From UKL13-2 sp043744255 (GTDB lineage: Bacteria; Pseudomonadota; Gammaproteobacteria; Burkholderiales; Usitatibacteraceae): a stretch of 64,000 nt of DNA. Location: positions 1-64,000 of the forward strand of contig JAYTVA010000117.1 in assembly GCA_043744255.1 (NCBI GenBank). Reading direction: 5' to 3'. Positions 18,118 to 26,975 of this stretch are shown here, piece after piece. A program made the translations under genes and the position numbers. Every line of letters begins with the position of its first letter. The first letter of the stretch is position 1. The notes beneath the pieces were generated by a model, which did not search any database, was not told the origin of the DNA, and saw nothing but the letters and a program-made list of their open reading frames with translations.

Positions 18118-19731
18118 TCATGATTCAACGAACGCACGCGGCACCTGTGCTGCCGTGCCGATGCCGTAGCCGCAATCGCGTCGGCAAAGTGTCTCGGCAA
18201 ACCCCAGCTCAGCCGGATGCTGCGCATACACGCGATACAGCGAATCGCCTTTATTCACGGCCTCTCCCAGCTTTTTGAAGAGATCCACGCCCGCCCCCTT
18301 TTCCATCGGCGCGCCGGCGTAGCGCGCGACCCGGGCGAGATGAAAATTATCAATCGCGATCACCACACCGGAGGCAGGGCTGGCTACATCAAAATGGCGC
18401 TCGCCGAGTTTCGGCGCGGTCATTTGGCGACCCTGCGCATCAATTATCGCGTTCATCTTGTCGAGCGCGCGCCCCGAATCGAGAATGTCGCGGGCAATCG
18501 CATAACCCTTGCCGCCGCGAATGTCGGGGTCGAACTCAAGGATGCGTCCCGCAAGACGGAGTGATTTTTGCCGCAGATCCGCCGGTGCCTTTGGATCGTT
18601 TTGCAGCACCTGCATGACGTCGCGCGCTTCCAGTACCGGGCCAATGCCCGCGCCAATCGGTTGGCGACCGTCAGTGATGATGACTTCGAGATGAATGCCC
18701 AGCCGATCCCCGACAAACTCGAACACTTTGCGCAGGCTCTGCGCGGCCTCCATGTGCCGCACTTTCGCGCTCGGGCCCACGGGGATGTCGATCAACAAAT
18801 GAGTGCTACCCGCCGCCAGTTTTTTGGACAGGATTGACGCGACCATTTGCCCGCGCGAATCAATGCCCAACGGCCGCTCCACCGAAATCAGAATATCGTC
18901 AGCAGGCGATAGCCGTGCATTGCCGCCCCATGCGAGGCATCCGCGCTCGGTATGCACCACTTCCAGTAAGCGCGGCAGCGGCACATCAACATTGCAGAGC
19001 ACCTCCATGGTGTCGGCAGTACCGGCAGGCGAAGTGATCGCGCGGCTGGACGTTTTCGGAATCGGCATGCCGTGCGCAGCAACAATCGGCACCACCAGCA
19101 TCGAGGTGCGATTACCGGGGATACCCCCGATGCAATGCTTGTCAGCCACCAGCGGCTCGCGCCAGTCAATGCGCTCGCCGGAAGCCACCATCGCGCGCGT
19201 GAGAAATAGCACCTCGTCGCGATCCAGCTCGTTTTGCATGGTCGCCACCACAAACGCGGCGATCTCAGTTTTCGCGTAACGATTGCTGGTGATGTCAGCG
19301 ATGATGTGGTGATAGTCTGATTCGGTCAGCGGTTCGCCACCGATTTTTTTCCGCACTGCGTCGAGCGACGCCGGGCGTTCGGCGTGCGCCACACTGACGG
19401 CGGCACCCGCCGCACGCCCCAATTGCGCGAACGCCTGTTCCGACAAGCCCATCTCACCGGGCGAGACGATGGCCGCATCGTCAACGACGTTGAGCGTGGC
19501 AAGAATCGACGGCGCATCGCCACCGTCACAGGCGCGCACGGCGATCTTCGACAACGCCTGAAAACCTTCAGCGCGATAGACAGCGCAATCGCGATGCAGG
19601 TAGGCGACGTTTTCACGATAGGTATCAATGCCGACGCGCCGTAGCAACAACTCGTTATTGGCGCACTGTGCAGCGGGCGCGACACCACCATCAGGAGCGG
19701 CGGGCTTCTTCAGCGAACGGAGGACATCCAT
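18118..19731 (-). CDS. AMP phosphorylase/thymidine phosphorylase family protein (archaeal-type long form)
   Basis: 537 residues, longer than bacterial DeoA (~440) because of an ~80-residue N-terminal domain as in archaeal AMP phosphorylase. Core motifs are DYHHIIADITSNRYAKTEIAAF, DKHCIGGIPGNRTSM, SSRAITSPAGTADTMEV and a C-terminal FDVASPASGVVIAIDN barrel-sandwich part. It should phosphorolyse a nucleotide or nucleoside to base plus ribose-1,5-bisphosphate or (deoxy)ribose-1-phosphate. The adjoining archaeal-like prs supports a nucleotide/PRPP salvage role. It begins with an ATG preceded by AAGGGG. Confidence 0.8.
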   Translation of the reverse strand: MDVLRSLKKPAAPDGGVAPAAQCANNELLLRRVGIDTYRENVAYLHRDCAVYRAEGFQALSKIAVRACDGGDAPSILATLNVVDDAAIVSPGEMGLSEQAFAQLGRAAGAAVSVAHAERPASLDAVRKKIGGEPLTESDYHHIIADITSNRYAKTEIAAFVVATMQNELDRDEVLFLTRAMVASGERIDWREPLVADKHCIGGIPGNRTSMLVVPIVAAHGMPIPKTSSRAITSPAGTADTMEVLCNVDVPLPRLLEVVHTERGCLAWGGNARLSPADDILISVERPLGIDSRGQMVASILSKKLAAGSTHLLIDIPVGPSAKVRHMEAAQSLRKVFEFVGDRLGIHLEVIITDGRQPIGAGIGPVLEARDVMQVLQNDPKAPADLRQKSLRLAGRILEFDPDIRGGKGYAIARDILDSGRALDKMNAIIDAQGRQMTAPKLGERHFDVASPASGVVIAIDNFHLARVARYAGAPMEKGAGVDLFKKLGEAVNKGDSLYRVYAQHPAELGFAETLCRRDCGYGIGTAAQVPRAFVES

Positions 19732-19793
19732 GCAGTGCCCCTTCGATTTTCAAAAATGATATTCGCAATGCCGATGGCGAAATTACCTGCGCG

Positions 19794-20240
19794 TCAAACC
19801 ACTTTGCCGATCTCGAACTGCATATATTTTCCTTCGCGCAAAATGCCCAGCGTGCAACGCCAGTTGGTTCGATCCACCATCATCCAGAAGTGATCGACAT
19901 CGTTCACCGGATGGTTATCGACGCTAAGGATGACGTCGTCTTCCCGCACGCCTGCAATCGCGGACGCCCCTACCGCAACCACGACCCATACGCCATGATC
20001 GAGCCGACGACTTTCCCGCTCCTCGGCGGTCATCTCGCGCAACACCAGTCCCAGCGGCGGGAGATGGAGTGAGGCCAGCTTCGTTGTTTTTGCAGTACCG
20101 CCTAGCAGCGCTGCTTGCGTTTGCGATCCATCAGCAGCCGCGCGCGCCACGTCGGGCATAGACGTGCTCGTAGGCGCGCTCGTACAGCCCGCGAGCAAGG
20201 CCATCGCCATGACCAGCCACCACTGCACGACTCGCTCCAC
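19794..20240 (-). CDS. Lipoprotein with a PDZ-like domain
   Basis: 148 residues starting at GTG 20240, chosen because GGAGG lies 6 bases upstream; ATGs at 20255/20258 would add six residues. The N-terminal hydrophobic stretch ends in the lipobox LLAGC. The second half (LPPLGLVLREM, then ASAIAGVREDDVILSVDNHPVNDVDHFWMMVD) has the look of a PDZ domain as found in periplasmic proteases, but no protease domain is present. The function is unknown; it is an envelope-anchored binding module. Confidence 0.6.
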   Translation of the reverse strand: MERVVQWWLVMAMALLAGCTSAPTSTSMPDVARAAADGSQTQAALLGGTAKTTKLASLHLPPLGLVLREMTAEERESRRLDHGVWVVVAVGASAIAGVREDDVILSVDNHPVNDVDHFWMMVDRTNWRCTLGILREGKYMQFEIGKVV

Positions 20241-20619
20241 GCTAACCTCCGCCATCATTGGCTAAAGCGAGGGCGACCTCATCCTCGCCCCCAAGACGCA
20301 CTCATCACTGCGATGCAACGACAGCCGCCAAGCTTTGCCGCCCACCTGTTTGCGGCAACCTCTGCGGTTGGCAATACGCTCCTGCTGAACGGCCTTTGAA
20401 GTGATCCGAATTCCATCACGAGGGAAGTGCTCTATATCACTCACCACGCAGTAAAGTTACGCCAAGCGCCAGATTATCGTTTGCGCGAAATCAAATTTTC
20501 GGCGTGCCGCGAGCATGTTTTCGCCGCCGTGTCTCGCCGGGGGCACTGCCGGTTTTCGTCCTATACTCCTCCCGACCAGCACGGTCACCGACCCCCCGCT
20601 CTCCCCAGCCGACAAGGTT
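20241..20619. other. Divergent intergenic region upstream of the NarL-type regulator
   Basis: About 380 bases with the 5' ends of the lipoprotein and the response-regulator gene. An open frame runs in phase with the regulator from 20515, but the receiver domain begins at the ATG at 20620. TTGCGCGAAATCAA near 20481 only weakly resembles an FNR site. No gene is seen. Confidence 0.35.
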
Positions 20620-21261
20620 ATGATCAACATACTGATTGCCGACGACCACACCATCATGCGTGATGGTTTGAAGCGCATTCTTGAGGGGCAAGCTGACCTC
20701 AAAGTAGTGGGTGAAGCAGTCGACGGCCATGGCGTGATGGAGTGGGTGCGCAAGGGTGGGTTTGAAGTGTTACTGCTCGATCTTTCCATGCCCGGCAAGA
20801 GTGGCGTGGAACTCATCAAGCAAGTGAAAGCGGAGGCACCGCGCCTGCCGGTGCTGATTCTCACCATGCACGAAGAAGAGCAATACGCCGTGCGTACCAT
20901 TCGCGCGGGAGCCTCCGGCTATCTGACCAAGGAGAGCGCTGCCACGCTGTTGGTTGAAGCGATTCGCCGCGTCGCCAGCGGGCGTTTGTTCATCAGTCCC
21001 GCCGTCGCCGAGCAACTTGCCCTTAACCTCGCGCCCACCAACACCGCGCTGCCACACAAGCAGTTGTCGGACCGCGAGTACGAGGTATTTCGTTTGCTTG
21101 CATCTGGGATGTCGGTGTCGCACATCGCCGACAAACTTCATCTGAGCGTGAAGACCATCAGCACCCACAAGACCCGCATTTCGCAAAAACTTGGCGCAAA
21201 TTCTCTTGCTGATCTGATTAAGTACGCGATGACGCACGACCTCCAGTCCGACCCCGGCTAG
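20620..21261 (+). CDS. NarL/FixJ-family response regulator
   Basis: 213 residues: a receiver domain (ILIADDHTIMRDGLKRIL; phospho-acceptor Asp in VLLLDLSMPGKSG; Lys in SGYLTKESA) and a C-terminal LuxR-type HTH (LSDREYEVFRLLASGMS, then DKLHLSVKTISTHKTRI). It should bind DNA upon phosphorylation. No histidine kinase is encoded nearby, so its partner is elsewhere. It precedes a lone receiver and an FNR-type regulator on the same strand, forming a regulatory cluster ahead of the PHA genes. Confidence 0.88.
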   Translation: MINILIADDHTIMRDGLKRILEGQADLKVVGEAVDGHGVMEWVRKGGFEVLLLDLSMPGKSGVELIKQVKAEAPRLPVLILTMHEEEQYAVRTIRAGASGYLTKESAATLLVEAIRRVASGRLFISPAVAEQLALNLAPTNTALPHKQLSDREYEVFRLLASGMSVSHIADKLHLSVKTISTHKTRISQKLGANSLADLIKYAMTHDLQSDPG

Positions 21262-21418
21262 AGATCTCCCCGCGTTAGGAATCGTCCTACGGCCTCCCGG
21301 CAATTCTTACAAAAACTTTAAGCATCCGCCGATATTCAAGGGCTAACGCTTTCGCAATACTGCACTCATCCGCTGAAAGGCTGTTGGTAAAGCGGTTGAA
21401 CAGAAAGCGAGGCGCACC

Positions 21419-21811
21419 ATGAAAGTTTTTGTCGTAGAGGATTCGGTGTTGATGAATACCCGCATCGTTCAGGCCGCCCTCGGTGTGGCCGGGGTGGTGA
21501 TCGCCGGAACCGCCGCCAACGTGCGGGGCGCAGTGAACGGCATTCGGCAGACCACACCCGATGCCCTCGTGGTCGATATCCAGCTTGCCGATGGCAACGG
21601 CCTCACCGTCCTAGAAAACACCAAACATGATCGCCCGGACATCAAGTCCATCGTCCTTAGCAATTCTGCGAACGAGACCTATCGGCGCGCCGCCATGAAA
21701 GCGGGCGCGGATTACTTCCTCGACAAATCGACTGAGTTCTCACAGTTACCACAAATCCTGTCGGACTGGTCGGCGCGCATTGACGACACCAGCCATCGCG
21801 CACTCATTTAG
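21419..21811 (+). CDS. Single-domain response regulator (CheY-like receiver)
   Basis: 130 residues consisting only of a receiver domain. It starts MKVFVVEDSVLM, with the Asp in ALVVDIQLADGNGL, the conserved Ser in IVLSNSANE and the Lys in YFLDKSTEF. There is no output domain, so it would act through protein contacts or phosphorelay. A GAGG site precedes the ATG. It is followed 54 bases later by the FNR-type gene. Confidence 0.82.
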   Translation: MKVFVVEDSVLMNTRIVQAALGVAGVVIAGTAANVRGAVNGIRQTTPDALVVDIQLADGNGLTVLENTKHDRPDIKSIVLSNSANETYRRAAMKAGADYFLDKSTEFSQLPQILSDWSARIDDTSHRALI

Positions 21812-21865
21812 ACATCTATCTGCATTGAGTTCACACAGCGTCATCAACACCAAAGGAAGCCCAAC

Positions 21866-22726
21866 ATGAATGCCCTTCACCTTCAAGCTAACTTCCCCAC
21901 CCGGCAACTCGGTACGCGGGCGCATCAGGATACGTCGCCCTCCGCGCATGACAGCGGCTGGTGCACACTGAAGGACGTGTGCAAACTCCTCAACATTGGC
22001 GCGATCGACACGAATTCCGATTTGCAGTTTCAGCGTCGCCGTGTCAAAACTGGCCACTGGCTGTTTGGCGCAGGCGAGAAATTCGACGCCGTTTATATCG
22101 TCTACTCCGGCTTTCTCAAGACCCTGTTGGTCGATGAAGCGGGCAATGAGCAAATTCTCGGCTTTCCCATGAAGGGGGATTTGCTCGGTGTCGATGGGCT
22201 GCACAGCGATCACTACGCGTCTCAGGTCGTGGCGCTAACCGACTGCGATTTGGTAGTGCTACCGTTTCGCGAATTGAGCCACCTGAGTCACGACTACGCA
22301 CTGCTCGAAAACTGGCTGTATCGCGCCATCAGCCGCGAACTGGTACGCGAACATGCGGTGATTGGCCTACTAGGCACGCTCGGCGCAGATGCACGTGTGG
22401 CACGGTTTCTGGTGTCACTGTCGAGCCGCTTTGCCGCACTTGGCTACTCGGCCACACAGTTTAATTTGCGCATGACCCGCGCCGAGATCGGCAGTTATCT
22501 TGGCCTGACACTTGAGACGGTCAGCCGTTCACTGTCGTCGCTGCACGACGCAGGTCTAATCGTCGTCAGTCAGCGCGCCATCGACATCCGCGATCTGGAT
22601 CGGTTACGCACCCTGCAACGCTTGCCCAACTTGGGCAAGCCCGCCAATTCATGTCCCGTGGTCGCCACCGCTAGGGCGAGCCGACCAGACAATAATTCAA
22701 TTTGGGCGGGACTCGCCGCAGCTTAA
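21866..22726 (+). CDS. Crp/Fnr-family transcriptional regulator (FNR-type DNA recognition)
   Basis: 286 residues: a cyclic-nucleotide-like beta-roll domain (GAGEKFDAVYIVYSGFLKT, GDLLGVDGL), a dimerisation helix and an HTH with TRAEIGSYLGLTLETVSR. The ETVSR in the recognition helix matches the E-x-x-S-R of FNR that reads TTGAT. Cys33, Cys39 and Cys127 align with FNR Cys23, Cys29 and Cys122, but the position of Cys20 appears to be Ser30. An [4Fe-4S] sensor is therefore possible only with a non-standard fourth ligand. It is the best local candidate to bind the TTGAT-N4-ATCAA boxes found around phasin/dksA, nnrS, hemN, the SdpI-like gene and uspA. Confidence 0.85.
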   Translation: MNALHLQANFPTRQLGTRAHQDTSPSAHDSGWCTLKDVCKLLNIGAIDTNSDLQFQRRRVKTGHWLFGAGEKFDAVYIVYSGFLKTLLVDEAGNEQILGFPMKGDLLGVDGLHSDHYASQVVALTDCDLVVLPFRELSHLSHDYALLENWLYRAISRELVREHAVIGLLGTLGADARVARFLVSLSSRFAALGYSATQFNLRMTRAEIGSYLGLTLETVSRSLSSLHDAGLIVVSQRAIDIRDLDRLRTLQRLPNLGKPANSCPVVATARASRPDNNSIWAGLAAA

Positions 22727-22747
22727 AAAAAACTGATTGGAAAGATT

Positions 22748-22781
22748 GCGCGCCACTGATCCCTCTCGGTGGCGCGCTTTT
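22748..22781. terminator. Rho-independent terminator between the regulator and phasin genes
   Basis: GCGCGCCAC (22748-22756) pairs perfectly with GTGGCGCGC (22769-22777), followed by TTTT. It lies between two convergent genes, directly after the FNR-type gene and before the phasin stop. Confidence 0.8.
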
Positions 22782-22794
22782 GTTGAACCATTGA

Positions 22795-23343
22795 CTAGTG
22801 CTTGGCGCGCTTTTTTGTGTGCGCCGATTTAGCACCACCGTTGCTCGCGACCTCGGTCGGCATTTCCTCTGCCACTTTCATGTACTGCTTGGTCAGATCG
22901 GCGAACTGTTGATACGCATTGGTCCAAAGATTCAGAAAGTTGACTGACGGCGCGACCGGCTCCGTCGCCGGCGCCCCGATTGAGGCGGCACGCGCCGCAC
23001 CACGACCGGTTTTGACGGCGACCGTCTTCATCTCTTCAAGATACTCTTCGGCCACTTTGCCGATTTCGGTATTGGTCTCGGCGAATACCTTGAACACGTC
23101 GCGGCAGTAGCTCAGCATCGCGTCCGGGGTCTGCTTGGCGAAGGTTGACTGCAATGTCTTCAGACCTTCGGGATCGCGCGCGGCACCTAGCGCTTGCGCA
23201 TATTTCAATTGATCGCCAACACCGGATTTGGCAGCAGTCAGGGCGAGATGATCCATTTTTTCCGTGTTGGACATGATGATGTTGCTGATGTTGCGAGAGG
23301 CCTCGAGTTGAGCTTGGTATAGATCGAGCATGGGATTGGGCAT
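22795..23343 (-). CDS. phaP: Phasin family protein (PHA granule-associated)
   Basis: 182 residues, amphipathic and helical, with the phasin pattern DLYQAQLEASRNISNIIM near the start, then YCRDVFKVFAETNTEIGKVAEE. The tail is Ala-rich and basic and ends KSAHTKKRAKH, like PhaP/PhaF tails that touch DNA or granules. It would coat polyhydroxyalkanoate granules made by the PhaC/PhaB encoded nearby. An FNR-type box with one mismatch lies at 23457-23470, 114 bases upstream. Confidence 0.8.
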   Translation of the reverse strand: MPNPMLDLYQAQLEASRNISNIIMSNTEKMDHLALTAAKSGVGDQLKYAQALGAARDPEGLKTLQSTFAKQTPDAMLSYCRDVFKVFAETNTEIGKVAEEYLEEMKTVAVKTGRGAARAASIGAPATEPVAPSVNFLNLWTNAYQQFADLTKQYMKVAEEMPTEVASNGGAKSAHTKKRAKH

Positions 23344-23456
23344 GATGGGACTCCTAGTAAACGGTGGTGTAGTGATCGCAGACGGCGGGAAAGGATCGCG
23401 CGCACGGTTGGCAGGCGCGAACCCGTTTCATGATGCGCGCACCGCAATCACCGGTG

Positions 23457-23470
23457 TTGAGATTCATCAA
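23457..23470 (-). promoter_or_regulatory. FNR-type box (one mismatch) upstream of phasin
   Basis: Read on the minus strand it is TTGAT-GAAT-CTCAA, one change from TTGAT-N4-ATCAA. It lies 114 bases upstream of the phasin ATG, within the divergent phasin/dksA control region. Confidence 0.45.
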
Positions 23471-23502
23471 TCCTTGGCTCACTAAATCCGGATTCGCAGA
23501 CC

Positions 23503-23516
23503 TTGATTGGCATCAA
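23503..23516 (+). promoter_or_regulatory. Perfect FNR-type box upstream of the dksA-like gene
   Basis: TTGAT-TGGC-ATCAA matches the FNR/ANR/DNR consensus exactly. Its end is 83 bases before the ATG at 23600, a usual position for class II or class I activation. It probably serves the dksA-like gene and perhaps the divergent phasin. Confidence 0.7.
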
Positions 23517-23599
23517 TACCGACACTTTCCCGCCCACTATGCTGTGCTGATGGCGAAGCGTCATTCGCCTATCCCACTGACCCACATTGAGGCAAAAAA

Positions 23600-23998
23600 A
23601 TGCATGCCATGAACGGCCTGACCCACCAAGCAGTCGTCACCCTGAAGCGGCGACTCGACATCGAAGAAAAAACGATTCGCGAATCCATGCACGAAGAATT
23701 CACCCGCCGCAGCGCCGATGGCAGCGGTCAGGAAAGCGTGCAGTATCACGAAACCACCGATGACGAAGCGATTGTGGATGCACTCAACGATGCGGAAGTC
23801 ATGGCAGTGACGCGCCATGCCGACTCTCTGCGCGCGGTTGAGCGCAGCCTGAAGGCAATCAAGGAAGAAAAATACGGCATATGCGAGGACTGCGGCCGCC
23901 ACATCGGCGTCAAGCGGCTGACCGCCAATCCGACCGCGACGCGCTGCATGCCTTGCCAGACCAAGCGTGAGCGGGGACAGACACACACGAGTTTGTAA
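23600..23998 (+). CDS. DksA/TraR family C4 zinc-finger protein
   Basis: 132 residues with an N-terminal coiled coil and a C-terminal four-Cys zinc finger (CEDCGRHIG...CMPCQTKRERG). DksA-like proteins enter the RNA polymerase secondary channel and change promoter kinetics, often with ppGpp. At this length it is closer to short DksA2/TraR-type relatives. A perfect FNR-type box upstream suggests induction when oxygen is low. An in-frame ATG three codons later (23609) is an alternative start. It converges on phaC with only 11 bases between stops. Confidence 0.82.
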   Translation: MHAMNGLTHQAVVTLKRRLDIEEKTIRESMHEEFTRRSADGSGQESVQYHETTDDEAIVDALNDAEVMAVTRHADSLRAVERSLKAIKEEKYGICEDCGRHIGVKRLTANPTATRCMPCQTKRERGQTHTSL

Positions 23999-24009
23999 GT
24001 GGCGTGGGC

Positions 24010-25773
24010 TTAGGTTTCAAACACATACGCCCCGGGTGCCAAAACCTGTTGCGTTGCGCGGCTCCCGTTGGCACCCATTGGCGGCGGCTTCACACGCTTG
24101 GCTGAACGTGAGCTCAGCCACGATTGCCATGCGCTCCACCACGAGCCTTCGCGCACTGGCGTGTGACTGAGCCAGTTTTCTGCATCAACATATTTTTCGT
24201 TCACGCGGCGCAGCGCCATGCGATAGCGGCGATTCGCCACGCCCGGCGGATTGACGATGCCAACGTTATGCCCTCCGCTGGTGAGTACGAAGGTCACGTC
24301 GGTGTCGGTCAGCAAATGGATTTTGTATACCGAGCGCCACGGAGAGACATGATCGCGCTCGGTGGCCACCGCAAAAACTGGCGCGCGAATATCGCTCAGC
24401 GAAATCGCGGTTCCGTCGATTTCATAGTTCCCTTCCGCCAGCTCGTTGTGCAGATAGAGCTTGCGCAGGTATTCGGAATGCATGGTCGCGGGCAAGCGGG
24501 TGGCGTCGCTGTTCCACGCCATCAAATCCGTGATCGGTGCGCGGTTACCCATCAGGTACTCGCGCACCATCCTTGACCACACCAAATCCTTCGAATTAAG
24601 CAACGTGAACGCACCGGCCATCTGTTTGCCATCGAGGTAGCCGCGCTCCGCCATGATGTCTTCGAGATACGCGATCTGGCTTTCGTCGATGAACAGCGAC
24701 AACTCACCCGGTTCCGTAAAATCGAGTTCGGCGGCAAGCAACGTGATGGTCTTGAGCTGCTGTCCTTTCCGTTTGACTTGGAGGCGGGCACGATGGGCAG
24801 CCGCAATCGCCAGCAAGGTTCCGCCGAGGCAATAGCCGACCGCGTGTACGCCCGCTTTCGGCGTAATTGCGTGGATAGCACTGAGCGCTGCCTCCACTCC
24901 GAGTGAGCGGTAATCATCCAGATGCAGATCACGATCTGTCGAACCCGGATTGCGCCAGGAAATCATGAACACCGTGTGACCATGCGCCACCAGAAATTTG
25001 ACCAGCGAATTTTCCGGTGAAAGGTCGAGGATGTAGTACTTCATGATCCACGACGGTACGATCAACACCGGCTCGGGGTGCACGCTCGGCGTGGTGGGCG
25101 CGTATTGAATCAGTTCGATCAGGCGGTTTTGAAACACCACCCGCCCCGGTGTCACGGCGACGTTCTGCCCAACGACAAACTGGTCGGTGCCTTCCGGCCG
25201 GCGGTTGCCCGCGAGCCTGATCGCGTCGCGCCACCAGTTCTCGGCACCGTGCACAAGATTCATGCCGCCACTTTGCAGAGTAGCCTCGATCACCTCCGGA
25301 TTGGTCAGCACGAAATTGGAAGGCGCAAACATATCGAGGAACTGCCGCGCGGTAAATGTGACTACCTCTTCATGATGCCGCGTGACACCGGGCACACCAG
25401 TGGTCGCGTTCCACCACCATTGCTGGTTCAGCAAAAAGCCTTGCGCAAGCAACGAGAATGGCAGTTGCTGCCACTGCGGCGCCTCGAAGCGTTTGTCCTG
25501 CGGGAGCGGTTCGATGCAGGTGGTGCACTCCCCCAACATCGCCTGCCGACATAGCAGCAGAAAGCGGCTCAGTTTGCGATTCGCCTTTTGCCACAACTCC
25601 TGCTGCTTCGACGCCGAAGGCAGCAAATGGGTGATCCAGTCGGTGTAAGCCTGCGTCAGTGAGGAGGGCGAAATGCCATTGGTGAGTGCCGCGCTGTAGG
25701 CACGTATCTTGGCCTCCGCGAAACGCGTTGCGTCGCTGGGTAGAGATTGCGCGGCTTTGTCAGAAGTTTTCAC
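24010..25773 (-). CDS. phaC: Class I poly(3-hydroxyalkanoate) polymerase
   Basis: 587 residues, usual for class I PhaC. The lipase-like box GYCLGGT carries the catalytic Cys. The N-terminal PhaC_N part has MNLVHGAENWWRD and FQNRLIELIQYAP, and the end of the alpha/beta domain has TSGGHNVGIVNPPG with the catalytic His. It polymerises (R)-3-hydroxyacyl-CoA on cytoplasmic granules. It starts at GTG 25773 with GGAGGCCCTGA just upstream, 12 bases after the phaB stop, so phaB-phaC form one operon. Confidence 0.92.
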   Translation of the reverse strand: MKTSDKAAQSLPSDATRFAEAKIRAYSAALTNGISPSSLTQAYTDWITHLLPSASKQQELWQKANRKLSRFLLLCRQAMLGECTTCIEPLPQDKRFEAPQWQQLPFSLLAQGFLLNQQWWWNATTGVPGVTRHHEEVVTFTARQFLDMFAPSNFVLTNPEVIEATLQSGGMNLVHGAENWWRDAIRLAGNRRPEGTDQFVVGQNVAVTPGRVVFQNRLIELIQYAPTTPSVHPEPVLIVPSWIMKYYILDLSPENSLVKFLVAHGHTVFMISWRNPGSTDRDLHLDDYRSLGVEAALSAIHAITPKAGVHAVGYCLGGTLLAIAAAHRARLQVKRKGQQLKTITLLAAELDFTEPGELSLFIDESQIAYLEDIMAERGYLDGKQMAGAFTLLNSKDLVWSRMVREYLMGNRAPITDLMAWNSDATRLPATMHSEYLRKLYLHNELAEGNYEIDGTAISLSDIRAPVFAVATERDHVSPWRSVYKIHLLTDTDVTFVLTSGGHNVGIVNPPGVANRRYRMALRRVNEKYVDAENWLSHTPVREGSWWSAWQSWLSSRSAKRVKPPPMGANGSRATQQVLAPGAYVFET

Positions 25774-25785
25774 TCAGGGCCTCCA

Positions 25786-26532
25786 TCAATACATGTGCTG
25801 ACCGCCATTAATGGCGATATTGGCACCGGTGATGAATGCCGCCTCGTCCGAGACCAGATACGCGATTAGCCCGGCCACCTCGGCGGGCTCGCCCAAGCGC
25901 CCAATAGGAATCTGCGGCAGAATTTTGTTCGCCATGATCTCGGCGGGCACTGCCGCGACCATCGCAGTATTGAGATAACCCGGCGAGACCGTGTTCACCG
26001 TCACGCCTTTTTGCGCCAGCTCGAGCGCCAGTGATTTCGTAAAGCCATGCATACCCGCTTTGGCGGCGGCGTAGTTGGTCTGACCGAACGCGCCCTTTTG
26101 TCCGTTCACCGATGAGATGTTGATGACGCGGCCGAACCCGCGCGCCACCATGCCATCAACGACTTGCTTGGTCATATTGAAGACGCTATCCAAATCCGTG
26201 CGCAAGACGCTATTCCAGTCACCTCTGGTCATCTTGCGAAAGCTCGCGTCACGGGTAATGCCCGCGTTGTTGACCAGAATATCGACAGGCCCGACATCGG
26301 CCATGATCTTCGCGACGCCCGCCACACACGAGTCGAAATTCGCGACGTCAATCATATAGGCGCGAAACGCGAAACCATCTTCTTTTTCGGCCTGTAGCCA
26401 CTGGTTCGCGTGGTTGTTGGACGGCGAATAGGTCGTCACGACCGTGCAGCCGACGGCGGCGAGACGTTTGCATATTTCCTCGCCAAGACCACCCATGCCA
26501 CCAGTGACAATTGCCACACGCTGATTCGCCAT
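25786..26532 (-). CDS. phaB: Acetoacetyl-CoA reductase (NADPH)
   Basis: 248 residues of the short-chain dehydrogenase family. It has the Rossmann loop VTGGMGGLGEEI, the NAG motif in LVNNAGITRD, the catalytic Ser in INISSVNGQKG and YxxxK in TNYAAAKAG. FGQTNYAAAKAGMHGFTKSLALE is PhaB-like. It reduces acetoacetyl-CoA to (R)-3-hydroxybutyryl-CoA for PhaC. The ATG at 26532 has a GGAGGATGCACG leader; the open frame upstream to 26613 is not needed. Confidence 0.92.
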   Translation of the reverse strand: MANQRVAIVTGGMGGLGEEICKRLAAVGCTVVTTYSPSNNHANQWLQAEKEDGFAFRAYMIDVANFDSCVAGVAKIMADVGPVDILVNNAGITRDASFRKMTRGDWNSVLRTDLDSVFNMTKQVVDGMVARGFGRVINISSVNGQKGAFGQTNYAAAKAGMHGFTKSLALELAQKGVTVNTVSPGYLNTAMVAAVPAEIMANKILPQIPIGRLGEPAEVAGLIAYLVSDEAAFITGANIAINGGQHMY

Positions 26533-26728
26533 CGTGCATCCTCCGCGATTCATTTTTAAGACAGAAGTCGCGAGTGTCGCTGATTCAGGTTTTCGCGTTT
26601 TGCGCGTCGTCAACTCTCGCGCCTTGCGTAGCCGTTGGCGGGTGACGCAGATTTATTGGGGAGGTGTTCATGTTACGAAGACCGGGAATCTTTCACGGTT
26701 GCGTCTCCAACGATGGCGTGTCCGGACG

Positions 26729-26893
26729 CGTTGCCACAAACAAAGAGGAACCCGCCACCCCTTGCAGGGTGGCGGGTTTGGCGGGAATCCCCAATCCGGA
26801 TTGTTCAGCCTGACTGGTCTGAGCACTGTTCCCATCCCTCACGATTCCCGTCGGGATAATGAATTGGCTCGGTCACCGAGCTGCTCACTTCGG
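26729..26893 (+). repeat. Structured intergenic element, copy 1
   Basis: About 165 bases closely similar to 31784-31946. Conserved parts are a strong stem (AACCCGCCACCC against GGGTGGCGGGTT), the block TGACTGGTCTGAGCACTG, a TTCCC-GTC-GGGAT hairpin and the palindrome GCTCGGTCACCGAGC. Between the copies, an A-T pair near the base of stem 1 is replaced by G-C. This compensatory change suggests an RNA or DNA structure is kept rather than a protein. Confidence 0.65.
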
Positions 26894-26961
26894 TTGTCTA
26901 CGAAGCCATCCGAACCGCTTCGCAAATCATCTGCATCTTAGCGCTCGATGATCTTCTCGAT

Positions 26962-26975
26962 TTGATAAAACTCAA
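26962..26975 (+). promoter_or_regulatory. FNR-like box (one mismatch) upstream of nnrS
   Basis: TTGAT-AAAA-CTCAA differs from the FNR/DNR consensus at one base. It lies ~200 bases before the nnrS start, so a leader would be expected. NnrS genes are typically under NNR/DNR/FNR control. Confidence 0.4.

Noticed and set aside
26729..26893. Cobalamin riboswitch ahead of nnrS-nrdJ
   Set aside because: The element has no recognisable B12-box and a second copy lies after nrdJ, so a B12-sensing leader is not supported.
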